Notes: a model not told the origin generated them from the sequence alone. Numbered from the stretch's first letter, positions 7,252 to 15,449 are shown. The stretch: DNA of 22,255 bases from Lachnospiraceae bacterium UBA1729 (GCA_002315945.1 DCIJ01000058.1:868-23122), one strand, 5' to 3'. Program-made: numbers and translations.

Positions 7252-9921
7252 ATGAAACGTATACGCAAACGCGAAACCTATGTAAGTAAAAAGAAGAGAG
7301 CAGAGGCAGCAGCGGCTGAGAAAAAAGAGAGAATGGCCCGTTTACTCCAGGAAAAGGAGAACAGGAAAATCGCTCTTGCCAACAAGGCTAATGAAGCCAC
7401 CATGGCAACTGGGTCTATTGTGACAACTGGTTCTATTGTGGCTACCGATTCTAATCAAGCAGAGGAATGGAATGCCGCTAATCAGGAGGAGCTGTATACT
7501 ACCCAGCCTATAGATCTGAGTGAATTAAGCTATTATCCTGAAGTCAGGGCTCAGCTTGATGAGTATGCTCAGACTAATTCTGTGCAGATGGGCAATCAGT
7601 ATTATGATCCCAGCCAGTATGGCTTATATTATTCCAATGACTTTGACCAGACGGGGGCAATCAACATTGATCCCTCTCTGTACGATGCGCAGACATATGG
7701 ACAGAATATGTATGGGCAGCAGGATATTTATGCAGGACAGCAGAATATGTATGTTGGTCAGAATGGATATGCAGGGCAGGATATGTATGCGGGACAGAGT
7801 ACATATGCTGAACAGAGTACATATGCGGAACAGAGTACATATGCGGAACAGGCTATGTACGCTCAGCCAGAAATCCATGGGCAGCAGAACGGATATACAG
7901 AGCCTGTGTATGGTGTTGCTGATACCCAGCCTATGGTTAGCGTATTAGACTACACCCAGCCTCTGTATAATGATGCCAGTTATGTGCAGCCGCTGAATAA
8001 TGAAGTGGATTACACTCAGCCTATTATTCTGGACAATTCCTATGTGCAGGCCGAAGAACACACTGGCTTTATTCCGGTAATTACAGAGGAAATCGCAGAA
8101 AAAGTTGAAGAGACTGCGGTTGAGGATGTGGAAGAATCTGCACCTGAAGCAGCGGTTGAAACTATGGCTGAGGCTAAGGTTGAAGCTGCGGAAGCTGACA
8201 TTGAAGGCGCTACTATTGACTTGAGCAAGGTGGCTACCCAGGTCAAGGCTGTCAGAAGAGCAGGGAAAATAGTTCCGGTGGAAGTGCCTGTTGAGCCTGA
8301 GGAAAAAATTGAAACCGAAGCTGAAACTGAAAAAGAAGCTGAAGCTGAAACTGAAGCCGAAACAGAAAATGAAGCTGAAGCTGAAGTTGAATCCGAAACT
8401 GAAGCTGAAGCTGAAAACGAAGCTGAAACTAAAAATGGAATCGAAGCTGAAACTAAAGTCGAATTAATTGAAGAAGTAGAGGAAGTACCTGAGAATAAGG
8501 TCGATGAGGCAGTAGAGAACATATCTGAAGCAGAGGAAGTTAGTGTCTCTGATTCAGATGCGCAAGAGGATGCAGTTGCCGAAGCAGAGACAACTGAGGA
8601 AGCAGAAGAAACTACTGTGGAAGAGGCAGCCGAGGAAGCAGAAGAAACTACTGTGGAAGAGGCAGTCGAGGAAGCAGAAGAAACCACTGTGGAAGAGACA
8701 GTCGAGGAAGAAGAGACAGTCGAGGAAGCAGAAAGTACAGCTGAAGAAGTAGCAATTGAAGAAGTAGAAACAGATGCTACTACAGAAGTGGTTGAAGCTA
8801 CCGAGGAATCAGCTGAAACAGAAGCAGCTGAGGAAGAAGAAACCACTGAAGCAGAGGCGACAGAAGAATCTGAGGAATATGCTGAAATAGTAGAAGCCCC
8901 TGCCCCAAGAAAAACTTCCAAATCAAAGAATGGAAGCAAATCAGGCGGCAACAAAAAGCGTTCAGCCAAGGGTCAGAGTAATACCAGGGGTCAGAACACT
9001 ACGAGGAGTCAGAGTGCTTCAAAGAGTCAAAGTACTTCCAAGGGCCAGAATGGGTCAAATGGACAGACAGTAGCCAAGACCCAGGCGCCACAGAAAAATG
9101 ATGAGGCAGTACAGTCCAAGAATAGTAACAGATTTAAGTATATGGCTATTATTGTGCCTGAAACCCAGACCGGACATTTTTATCCCATAATGCTGGGACA
9201 CGCGTTAGTCAATACACTTTTGTCTATAGTGGCGGCTGCATTTGTGATTATGATTGGTCTGAACCTTGTGAAGGGTTACTCCTATAACAAGGTTGTGGCT
9301 GAAAATGAAAAAATGAAATCTCAGATTGAAGACATGGAACAGAACATGGTGAGCCTGACTTCTGAAAACTTCGATCTGAATGAAAAAGTAACAATACTGA
9401 GCGAGACTGTTAATCAGAAGACCAGTGAGCTGGAGATATATGTTAAGGAAGAAGAAAGCAAGTTCTCTCCTACAGGTTTCCCGTTTGCAGGCCCTGCGGC
9501 ACTGCTTGAGTCAACAGAAAGCGCAGAGAGCGCAATGGTCAAACTGGAAGCTGCTGGTGGTGACGGTGAAGATGGCACAGATAAGGAAGATGGCAAGCGC
9601 AAGCCTGGATATGATACTTCAGGTAAGCCCATAGTAATCTTCTCAGCTTCAGCAGGAACCAGAGTTATAGCCACAGCCAGTGGAACTGTAGTTGAGGTAG
9701 CACCTGATGTGATCTTTGGTAACAGAGTTGTGGTAGACCACGGCAATGGAATGATGTCTGTCTACAGAGAGGCAACAATGCCAGCTGTCAGTGAAAAAGA
9801 GAGTGTCACTAAGGGTCAGACCCTTTACGAGATGCAGTCTTCAGAAGAAAAATTAGGATATCAGATTACAAAGGACGGGGAGTATATTGATCCTTTGGAA
9901 CTGATGGAAATTTATGGATAA
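7252..9921 (+). CDS. Large membrane protein: disordered cytoplasmic region, one TM helix, coiled coil, degenerate LytM/M23 domain
   Basis: 889 residues. Order: basic Lys/Arg-rich head (1-50); Tyr/Gln-rich part (about 85-265) with MYAGQ/TYAEQ repeats; very acidic Glu/Ala/Thr-rich part (about 270-545); basic Ser/Gln/Lys-rich part (about 550-625); one transmembrane helix (about 647-672); coiled coil (about 679-735); C-terminal LytM-like beta domain (about 796-889) with GTRVIATASGTVVEV, VVVDHGNGMMSVYRE and ITKDGEYIDPLELM. The fold matches M23 peptidases, but the HxxxD ligand motif is missing and the usual HLHFE is replaced by LGYQI, so it should be non-catalytic, like SpoIIQ- or EnvC-type scaffolds. 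A basic N-terminus and the single helix suggest type II topology with the LytM part outside. No clear ribosome binding site precedes the ATG, which suggests coupling to the PilZ gene. Confidence 0.82.
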   Translation: MKRIRKRETYVSKKKRAEAAAAEKKERMARLLQEKENRKIALANKANEATMATGSIVTTGSIVATDSNQAEEWNAANQEELYTTQPIDLSELSYYPEVRAQLDEYAQTNSVQMGNQYYDPSQYGLYYSNDFDQTGAINIDPSLYDAQTYGQNMYGQQDIYAGQQNMYVGQNGYAGQDMYAGQSTYAEQSTYAEQSTYAEQAMYAQPEIHGQQNGYTEPVYGVADTQPMVSVLDYTQPLYNDASYVQPLNNEVDYTQPIILDNSYVQAEEHTGFIPVITEEIAEKVEETAVEDVEESAPEAAVETMAEAKVEAAEADIEGATIDLSKVATQVKAVRRAGKIVPVEVPVEPEEKIETEAETEKEAEAETEAETENEAEAEVESETEAEAENEAETKNGIEAETKVELIEEVEEVPENKVDEAVENISEAEEVSVSDSDAQEDAVAEAETTEEAEETTVEEAAEEAEETTVEEAVEEAEETTVEETVEEEETVEEAESTAEEVAIEEVETDATTEVVEATEESAETEAAEEEETTEAEATEESEEYAEIVEAPAPRKTSKSKNGSKSGGNKKRSAKGQSNTRGQNTTRSQSASKSQSTSKGQNGSNGQTVAKTQAPQKNDEAVQSKNSNRFKYMAIIVPETQTGHFYPIMLGHALVNTLLSIVAAAFVIMIGLNLVKGYSYNKVVAENEKMKSQIEDMEQNMVSLTSENFDLNEKVTILSETVNQKTSELEIYVKEEESKFSPTGFPFAGPAALLESTESAESAMVKLEAAGGDGEDGTDKEDGKRKPGYDTSGKPIVIFSASAGTRVIATASGTVVEVAPDVIFGNRVVVDHGNGMMSVYREATMPAVSEKESVTKGQTLYEMQSSEEKLGYQITKDGEYIDPLELMEIYG
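7792..7860. repeat. 18-bp in-frame tandem repeat (three copies plus partial)
   Basis: Units at 7792-7809, 7810-7827 and 7828-7845, with a decayed fourth to 7860, each centred on ACAGAGTACATATGC and coding EQSTYA. Near identity between copies suggests recent slippage. It lies in the Tyr/Gln-rich part of the large membrane protein. Confidence 0.85.
8596..8703. repeat. 36-bp in-frame tandem repeat (three copies)
   Basis: Units at 8596-8631, 8632-8667 and 8668-8703, each coding EEAEETTVEE plus two residues (AA, AV, TV). A partial further copy follows. The upstream stretch 8310-8460 also consists of imperfect GAAGCTGAAACT units coding EAET. These make the acidic region of the large membrane protein. 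Confidence 0.85.
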
Positions 9922-9936
9922 TTTTTAGGAGTATTA

Positions 9937-12243
9937 ATGAGTATTTACGATACACTTAATAACGAACAAAAAGAGGCGGTCCTTCAGACAGAAGGGCCGG
10001 TTCTTATTTTAGCCGGGGCTGGTTCGGGCAAGACCCGCGTCCTGACACACCGAATTGCATATATGATAGATCACTGTGGTGTACAGCCCTGGAATATTCT
10101 TGCCATTACTTTTACAAACAAAGCGGCAGGTGAGATGCGCCAGAGGGTTGATGACCTGATTGGAACAGGCAGTGAGCAGATCTGGGTTTCAACCTTTCAT
10201 TCAACCTGCGCCAAGATTTTGAGACGTCACATAGACAGAATTGGCTATGATACCAACTATACAATCTATGACACAGATGATTCCAAGTCTGTAATCAAAG
10301 AGGTTTGTAAGAAGTTAAATATTGATACCAAGCAGCTGAAGGAGAGGGCCATTCTATCGGCCATCTCCAGTGCAAAAAATGAGTATATTTCTCCAGAGGA
10401 ATATCGCAATTCTACCGAAGGAGACTATATGCTTCAAAAGATTGCTGCCTGCTATACGGAATACCAGCTGGCACTGAGAAAAAATAATGCCCTTGATTTT
10501 GACGATCTCCTGGTAAAGACAGTTGAGCTGTTTCAGACCTGTCCTGATGTGCTGGAATCCTTTCAGGAGAGATTTAAGTACATCATGGTGGATGAGTACC
10601 AGGATACCAATACAGTTCAGTTCAATTTTATCGAGATGCTGGCCAGAAGATACAGAAATCTGTGCGTGGTAGGTGATGATGATCAGTCCATCTACAAATT
10701 CCGTGGTGCCAACATTCGTAACATCCTTGATTTTGAACAGGTTTTTCCAGATGCCCATGTAATAAAACTTGAGCAGAACTACAGATCCACTGGAAGAATC
10801 CTGGACGGAGCTAATGCAGTTATTGGCAATAATCTCCATCGTAAGCAGAAGTCTCTCTGGACAGACAAGGGGAATGGAAGCGCCATTCATCTGCGCGCCT
10901 TTGACAATGCTTATGAGGAGGCGGATTTCTTAGTAAATGATATTAGAAAAAAAGTCAGAGAAAAAGATGCCGACTATAATGACTGTGCTGTTTTATTCAG
11001 AACAAATGCCCAGGCCAGACTGGTAGAAGAACGTATGGTGTTAGCCGGAGTTCCTTATAATGTTGTGGGCGGTGTGAATTTCTACAGCAGAAAAGAAATC
11101 AAGGACGTACTGGCATACCTTAAAACAGTAGATAATGCCAGAGATGATCTGGCGGTCAGACGAATAATTAATGTTCCCAAGCGAGGAATCGGGGCAACCA
11201 CTATTGGCAGAATCCAGACCTATGCCGACCTGAACGGAATGAGCTTTTTTGGTGCAATGCAGGTGGTGGATGAGATTCCGGGAATTGGCAAAGCGGCTGA
11301 AAAAATCAAGGCTTTTGTCACTATGATTCTAGGTTTCAGGTCCAGAGGTGAGATGTACACCCTGGAGGAACAGCTTCAGGAGATTTTTGATATATCAGGA
11401 TATCTGGATGAGCTGGAAAATTCTGATGATGATGACGCCGAAGACCGTCTTGAAAATATAGATGAATTTACTAATAAGCTGATTGCTTATGAGACAGAGG
11501 CTGATGAGCCTACCCTGGGAGGATTTTTGCAGGAAGTAGCGCTGGTAGCCGATATTGATAATGTGGATGGAGATGACAACAAGGTGCTTCTCATGACCAT
11601 GCACGCAGCCAAGGGACTGGAGTTTAATCATGTGTATCTGGCTGGTATGGAGGATGGACTTTTTCCCAGCTATATGACCATCATGTCAGACGACCCCTTT
11701 GAAATCGAGGAGGAGAGACGTCTGGCCTATGTGGGCATGACCAGAGCCAAGGAGGATCTGACCCTGACCTTTGCTAAGTGCAGAATGATAAGGGGCGAGA
11801 CCCAGTACAATGCACCCAGCAGATTTTTGAAGGAGATTCCTGACAATCTGATGGATAACCGCGTACCTGGGAAAAAGAAGGAAGAAGTTATCTTCGATGA
11901 AGACAGGATGTTCAGTTTCCATGGAAGTCCTGTGGTGCCCAGGGAGCAGATTTTTGCCAGACCCAAGGCTACGGTTACCAGACGTGGCACTCCTGAATAT
12001 GCCAAGCCCTTCGCCCTGAAGGGGGCCGCAGGATTGGCGGGTTCCGGAATCAGCAAGGGTGTAGAAGGGGCAGGCACTGCTCCTGATTATGTGGTGGGGG
12101 ACAGAGTTTCCCACATCAAATATGGTGAGGGCCAGGTTACAGCTCTGGAAAAAGGCGAGCGAGATTACAAGGTTACTGTCATGTTCGACCAGTGTGGACA
12201 GAAAATTATGTATGCAGCCTTTGCAAAATTAAAGAAACTGTAG
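9937..12243 (+). CDS. pcrA: ATP-dependent DNA helicase PcrA/UvrD
   Basis: 768 residues, the usual length of PcrA, a superfamily 1A 3'-5' helicase acting in nucleotide excision repair, replication restart and removal of RecA filaments. Q motif LNNEQKEAV (7-15), Walker A AGAGSGKTR (26-34), Walker B DEYQDTN (219-225), motif III VGDDDQSIYKFRGA, motif IV with QNYRSTGRI, motif V MTMHAAKGLEF and motif VI EEERRLAYVGMTRAK are all present. The C-terminus ends in VGDRVSHIKYGEGQV, the Tudor-like PcrA tail that contacts RNA polymerase in Bacillus. AGGAG lies a few bases before the ATG. It follows the large membrane protein by 15 bases and may share its transcript. UvrD-type naming is a matter of taste; in Firmicutes PcrA is normal. 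Confidence 0.95.
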   Translation: MSIYDTLNNEQKEAVLQTEGPVLILAGAGSGKTRVLTHRIAYMIDHCGVQPWNILAITFTNKAAGEMRQRVDDLIGTGSEQIWVSTFHSTCAKILRRHIDRIGYDTNYTIYDTDDSKSVIKEVCKKLNIDTKQLKERAILSAISSAKNEYISPEEYRNSTEGDYMLQKIAACYTEYQLALRKNNALDFDDLLVKTVELFQTCPDVLESFQERFKYIMVDEYQDTNTVQFNFIEMLARRYRNLCVVGDDDQSIYKFRGANIRNILDFEQVFPDAHVIKLEQNYRSTGRILDGANAVIGNNLHRKQKSLWTDKGNGSAIHLRAFDNAYEEADFLVNDIRKKVREKDADYNDCAVLFRTNAQARLVEERMVLAGVPYNVVGGVNFYSRKEIKDVLAYLKTVDNARDDLAVRRIINVPKRGIGATTIGRIQTYADLNGMSFFGAMQVVDEIPGIGKAAEKIKAFVTMILGFRSRGEMYTLEEQLQEIFDISGYLDELENSDDDDAEDRLENIDEFTNKLIAYETEADEPTLGGFLQEVALVADIDNVDGDDNKVLLMTMHAAKGLEFNHVYLAGMEDGLFPSYMTIMSDDPFEIEEERRLAYVGMTRAKEDLTLTFAKCRMIRGETQYNAPSRFLKEIPDNLMDNRVPGKKKEEVIFDEDRMFSFHGSPVVPREQIFARPKATVTRRGTPEYAKPFALKGAAGLAGSGISKGVEGAGTAPDYVVGDRVSHIKYGEGQVTALEKGERDYKVTVMFDQCGQKIMYAAFAKLKKL

Positions 12244-12260
12244 TAAAAATAAACAAATTC

Positions 12261-12290
12261 CATAGGCAAAAATGGTGTGATATGTTATAG
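12261..12290 (+). promoter_or_regulatory. Possible promoter of the small membrane protein / rlmD unit
   Basis: TAGGCA and TATAGT lie 17 bases apart in the A/T-rich gap after pcrA, about 90 bases before the next ATG. The -35 matches four of six consensus positions. Coordinates are accurate to a few bases. Confidence 0.4.
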
Positions 12291-12379
12291 TAAACATAAC
12301 TATTCTGCATGGTGACATTAACACGATTGGATTGTTTTAAGAGATGCACTGCAGATACCTAGAAAAGGGGGACACAAAA

Positions 12380-12673
12380 ATGGAAATCGAAAAAGTAAAA
12401 GAGCTTCTTGGAATAAAAGAAGAAAAGAAGAAATGCTGCGTCCTTGGTTGGGTGCTTGGAACAATCGCTGTGCTGGCAGTAATCGGAATTGTTGCTTTTG
12501 CAGTGTACAAATACCTTAATCGTGATGAGTACGAAGAGTACGAGGATGATTATGAGGATGAGTTCGATGACTTCGATGATTTTGAAGACGAATTCGAGGA
12601 CGAAGATGTAGCCACTGAAGAAGATAAGGAAGATGAAGCTCCTGAAGCAGCAGATGAAGCTACTGAGGAATAG
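12380..12673 (+). CDS. Small single-pass membrane protein with acidic cytoplasmic tail
   Basis: 97 residues. A short Lys/Glu-rich head (EKVKELLGIKEEKKKCC) is followed by one hydrophobic helix (about 20-43, VLGWVLGTIAVLAVIGIVAF) and then a tail of about 50 residues made almost only of Asp, Glu, Tyr and Phe. I use the ATG at 12380, behind AAAAGGGGG, and not the one at 12344, which has no ribosome binding site. The positive head before the helix argues for the N-terminus inside and the acidic tail outside. I do not recognise a named family. It lies 46 bases before the methyltransferase gene and probably shares its transcript. Confidence 0.75.
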   Translation: MEIEKVKELLGIKEEKKKCCVLGWVLGTIAVLAVIGIVAFAVYKYLNRDEYEEYEDDYEDEFDDFDDFEDEFEDEDVATEEDKEDEAPEAADEATEE

Positions 12674-12719
12674 GCTGAAGCATTAGAGAATTATCATTTT
12701 TATGAAAAAAGGATCAATA

Positions 12720-14486
12720 ATGGAAGGAACGGTAGTTAGCCGTTCCTTTCCTAATAAAGGAATAGTATTGTGTGAATCCGATGAACAGGCAGTAGTTAAG
12801 GATGTGTTGCCCGGACAGCGGATTTCTTTTATTGTAACAAAAAAGAGACATGGAAAAGCTGAGGGCAGATGCCTGGAGATTCTTGAGCAGGCAGAAAACG
12901 AGACTCCTTCAAGCTGCACTCATTACCCAGGCTGTGGCGGGTGCTCATACAGAACCCTTGAATATTCAGAACAGGTGAAGCTCAAGACCGAACAGGTAAA
13001 AAAGCTTCTTGAGCCTGCACTTCTAAGGCAGAGCAGCAGACCCGTGTGGGATGATACCGTGTTAAGTCCAGAGTCTGACGGGTATAGAAATAAGATGGAG
13101 TTTTCCTTTGGAGATGGCTGCAAGGATGGACCTCTTGAGCTGGGACTCCATAAGAAGGGAAGCTTTTATGACATTCTGACCGTTACAGAGTGCCAGATAG
13201 TGGATGATGATTTCAGACAGATACTGAAATTAAGCCATGACTTTTTTACTGAGAAAAAAGTTCCTTTTCTGCATCGCATGTCTCATGAGGGAATCCTTCG
13301 TCACCTGTTGGTTAGAAAGGCCAAGAAAACTGGTGAAATCCTTGCGGCACTGGTTACTACCTCTGGCATGAGGGGTGTTATTGCTGCCCAGAATCAGGAG
13401 ATTGACCGTGTTATTAACCAGCAAAGGAACAATCCGGGGGATGGTGAACCTGTGGATGAGAAAACACAGGCTGAAAATGATGTGCAGGCCCTGGCTCAGG
13501 AATGGAAGCAATATATACTGGAGAATGGTCATTTTAATGGAACCATTGCCGGACTTTTGCATATAACAAATGACACCTTGTCTGACGTAATTAAGGCGGA
13601 CAGTGTAGAGGTACTATACGGCCGTGATTATATTAATGAAGAGTTGCTAGGACTGAAATTTAAGATTTCGGTATTTTCATTTTTCCAGACCAATTCACTG
13701 GGAGCTGAAAAACTGTACGAGACTGCCAGAAGCTTTATTGGTGATATAGGCATGGGTCCGGATGGCAGGCCGGACAAGACTGTATTCGACCTATACAGTG
13801 GAACTGGAACTATTGCACAGCTGATGGCTCCGGTTGCAAAAAAGGTCATTGGTGTAGAGATTGTTGAGGAGGCTGTTGAGGCAGCCAGGGAAAATGCCAG
13901 GGACAATGGTATTGATAACTGCAGCTTTATTGCAGGAGATGTGCTCAAGGTAATAGATGATATTGAGGAAAAACCAGATTTTCTGATACTGGATCCACCT
14001 CGTGACGGTATCCATCCCAAGGCACTGCCCAAGCTCATTGCCTACGATGTGCCACGAATCCTCTATGTATCCTGCAAGCCCACCAGTCTCGCCAGAGACC
14101 TGGAAGTGTTCATCGATAGTGGCTACGAGGCAGAAAGAATTGCCTGCGTGGATATGTTCCCTTTTACTAATGGGATTGAGACGGTGTGCTTATTGTCCAA
14201 ACTTCATGAGGCGAAGCATCATGTCAATGTTAAGCTTGATATGGATGAACTGGATCTTACAAGTGCTGAGGCTAAAGCTACATACAAAGAAATCGAAGAA
14301 TGGGTGCAGGAGCACTATGGATTTCATGTAACAAATCTGAATATCGCTCAGGTAAAGCAGAAGCATGGAATCATAGAAAGAGAGAATTACAATAAGCCTA
14401 AATCTGAGAATAGCAGACAGCCGGGATGTCCGGAAGAAAAGGTAACGGCTATAGAGGATGCTCTGCGACATTTTCAGATGATATAG
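12720..14486 (+). CDS. rlmD: RlmD-type 23S rRNA (uracil-5-)-methyltransferase with extra C-terminal domain
   Basis: 588 residues. Order: TRAM RNA-binding domain (1-55), iron-sulfur cysteines C66, C72 and C75 (CTHYPGCGGC) with a likely fourth in TECQIVDDD, a catalytic fold with SAM motif FDLYSGTGTI (356-365), LDPPRDGI, and the nucleophile C452 in YVSCKPTSLARDL. This is the TrmA/RlmD/RlmCD group, which methylates U747 or U1939 of 23S rRNA from S-adenosylmethionine. About 85 residues beyond the core (504-588) form a distinct helical, basic domain beginning LDMDELDLTSAEAK. A charged insertion (about 222-260) also lengthens the protein. The ATG at 12720 has AAAGGA 6 bases before it; the ATG at 12702 has no site. 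RlmCD is possible, since Firmicutes often use one enzyme for both sites. Confidence 0.88.
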   Translation: MEGTVVSRSFPNKGIVLCESDEQAVVKDVLPGQRISFIVTKKRHGKAEGRCLEILEQAENETPSSCTHYPGCGGCSYRTLEYSEQVKLKTEQVKKLLEPALLRQSSRPVWDDTVLSPESDGYRNKMEFSFGDGCKDGPLELGLHKKGSFYDILTVTECQIVDDDFRQILKLSHDFFTEKKVPFLHRMSHEGILRHLLVRKAKKTGEILAALVTTSGMRGVIAAQNQEIDRVINQQRNNPGDGEPVDEKTQAENDVQALAQEWKQYILENGHFNGTIAGLLHITNDTLSDVIKADSVEVLYGRDYINEELLGLKFKISVFSFFQTNSLGAEKLYETARSFIGDIGMGPDGRPDKTVFDLYSGTGTIAQLMAPVAKKVIGVEIVEEAVEAARENARDNGIDNCSFIAGDVLKVIDDIEEKPDFLILDPPRDGIHPKALPKLIAYDVPRILYVSCKPTSLARDLEVFIDSGYEAERIACVDMFPFTNGIETVCLLSKLHEAKHHVNVKLDMDELDLTSAEAKATYKEIEEWVQEHYGFHVTNLNIAQVKQKHGIIERENYNKPKSENSRQPGCPEEKVTAIEDALRHFQMI

Positions 14487-14499
14487 TAGATATTTACAG

Positions 14500-14528
14500 C
14501 AGAAGACTTTCGGGTCTTCTGTTTTTTT
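14500..14528 (+). terminator. Rho-independent terminator after rlmD
   Basis: CAGAAGAC (14500-14507) pairs perfectly with GTCTTCTG (14514-14521) over a TTTCGG loop, followed by seven Ts. It closes the housekeeping block. Confidence 0.92.
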
Positions 14529-14612
14529 ACATTTCATTATGATTAAGAAGCCGTTCCTTATATTGATGTTAGAATGATCTTCTTTAAATTGTTGTTAAGA
14601 TTGAAACCGGTA
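14529..14612. other. Non-coding stretch between terminator and SH3 remnant
   Basis: Together with the pseudogene and its terminator this fills the 14487-14889 gap between intact genes. In this first part I see no ORF, repeat or promoter that I would defend. Confidence 0.5.
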
Positions 14613-14823
14613 TATAAGAAGGCGATATTCAGGGGTGTCCTCTACTGTACTATGAGGACAATGGTGTCTTGGATGGTACAAATAATGCCATGACAGGGAA
14701 GTATGTGCCACAGGGAGTTTATACGATTGTTGAGGTGAAATCCGGTAAGGGTTCTGAGGCTGGATGGGGAAGCTGAAGAGCAGTGCTGGATGGTTAAGCC
14801 TGGATTATTGCCAATGTGTGTAA
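14613..14823 (+). pseudogene. Frameshifted remnant of an SH3-like domain protein (C-terminal end)
   Basis: The frame from about 14619 reads through YYEDNGVLDGTNN, GKYVPQGVYTIVEVKSGKGS and AGWGS, then hits TGA at 14774. One base back (frame of 14770) the text continues KLKSSAGWLSLDYCQCV and ends at TAA 14821-14823. Joined, the two give the pattern GVYTIVEVKSG...GWGKLKS.AGW.SLDY, which I recognise as the end of bacterial SH3-like domains attached to secreted lysozyme- or amidase-type proteins in Lachnospiraceae. One base has been lost near 14768-14771, and upstream the frame is closed by a TAA near 14613-14618, so only the tail of the gene survives. A perfect terminator follows. Name of the parent protein unknown. 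Confidence 0.72.
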
Positions 14824-14844
14824 CTGAATATGGTTTGAGAGGAT

Positions 14845-14886
14845 GCCCGTGGTTGTCTGTTTTTTAGATAATCACGGGCTTTTTTG
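14845..14886 (+). terminator. Strong terminator after the SH3 remnant
   Basis: GCCCGTGGTTGTCT (14845-14858) pairs with AGATAATCACGGGC (14866-14879), 14 pairs with two G-T wobbles, across a T-rich loop, followed by six Ts. On the minus strand it has no T run. It is the surviving terminator of the broken gene and also screens the next, minus-strand gene. Confidence 0.9.
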
Positions 14887-14889
14887 TTT

Positions 14890-15366
14890 TTATCTTTTGT
14901 AGTAAGGAGCAACAAGCTTTTTGATTTGATTTATCGTAGAATTTCTTTTTTCAGCATCAGCGGGTGTGGTTGCAGTGTATGTATAAAGTAAGTCAACAAT
15001 TGCTTTAATCAAGTCAGGGTCAGAAAGAGATTCATCCGAAAATGAGTGTTGCTCATCAATCAATTGGATTGAAAATAGGGTTTTATTATAAATCGAATCA
15101 GCAAACACATTGGCATTGTTCTTTAATAATTCTCTTGATAGCGCACTTAGACTACGAGATGCATTGGCTAATGGGGTTTTGCAGTGAAGCTTAAGCTGTA
15201 TTTGATTAGGCTCAATGGCTATTAATTCGATTTCTTTCGAATCGCGAGTATATGTTACGCCTTGGTTGCAAGATATGATGGAGTTAGTGATAAGCTCAGA
15301 AATTTCTAAGTAGTTAATATTGCTATGCTTATTTGCGGGTTTTAGTGAAAAATTATATGAATACAT
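14890..15366 (-). CDS. Hypothetical protein, 158 residues
   Basis: I do not recognise a family. The protein has no signal peptide or membrane helix; it looks like a soluble mixed alpha/beta protein with a first half rich in beta-type residues (TRDSKEIELIAIEPNQIQLKL) and a helical C-terminus ending in a basic tail (IKKLVAPYYKR). I start it at the ATG at 15366: an AAGGAGG lies 12 bases upstream, and the promoter -10 at 15398-15403 overlaps the other in-frame ATG at 15399, which therefore cannot be the start. It diverges from the AAA+ ATPase gene, and the two share a 140-base regulatory region, so it may be a regulator or antagonist of the array; that is only a guess from position. Confidence 0.7.
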   Translation of the reverse strand: MYSYNFSLKPANKHSNINYLEISELITNSIISCNQGVTYTRDSKEIELIAIEPNQIQLKLHCKTPLANASRSLSALSRELLKNNANVFADSIYNKTLFSIQLIDEQHSFSDESLSDPDLIKAIVDLLYTYTATTPADAEKRNSTINQIKKLVAPYYKR

Positions 15367-15397
15367 GCTATTTTTCTGCCTCCTTATTATGGATATC

Positions 15398-15426
15398 ATT
15401 ATATTCTATTGTTTAAGAAAAGGCAA
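15398..15426 (-). promoter_or_regulatory. Promoter of the 158-residue hypothetical protein
   Basis: On the minus strand TTGCCT (15421-15426) and TATAAT (15398-15403) are exactly 17 bases apart. The predicted start of transcription near 15391 leaves a short leader that contains the AAGGAGG. Confidence 0.75.
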
Positions 15427-15449
15427 GGTAAAAAGATAACTAAAAAAAC

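Noticed and set aside
7792..7860. Regular short repeats that might suggest a CRISPR array
   Set aside because: Units are contiguous without spacers and keep the reading frame of a protein.
8310..8460. Possible frameshift or assembly error in the acidic repeats
   Set aside because: The frame stays open without change through all repeats to the membrane helix and LytM domain.
8040..8969. 309-residue open frame on the minus strand, rich in Ser/Ala/Val
   Set aside because: It is the antisense of the Glu/Ala/Thr-rich repeats of the large membrane protein; GAA/GCT codons read backwards give Ser codons. No ribosome binding site or known domain.
10354..10890. 178-residue minus-strand frame inside pcrA
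   Set aside because: All helicase motifs are on the plus strand; the minus frame has no start signal or domain.
15367..15399. Longer start (ATG 15399) for the 158-residue minus-strand protein
   Set aside because: This ATG overlaps the TATAAT box, so it would lie upstream of the transcript start.
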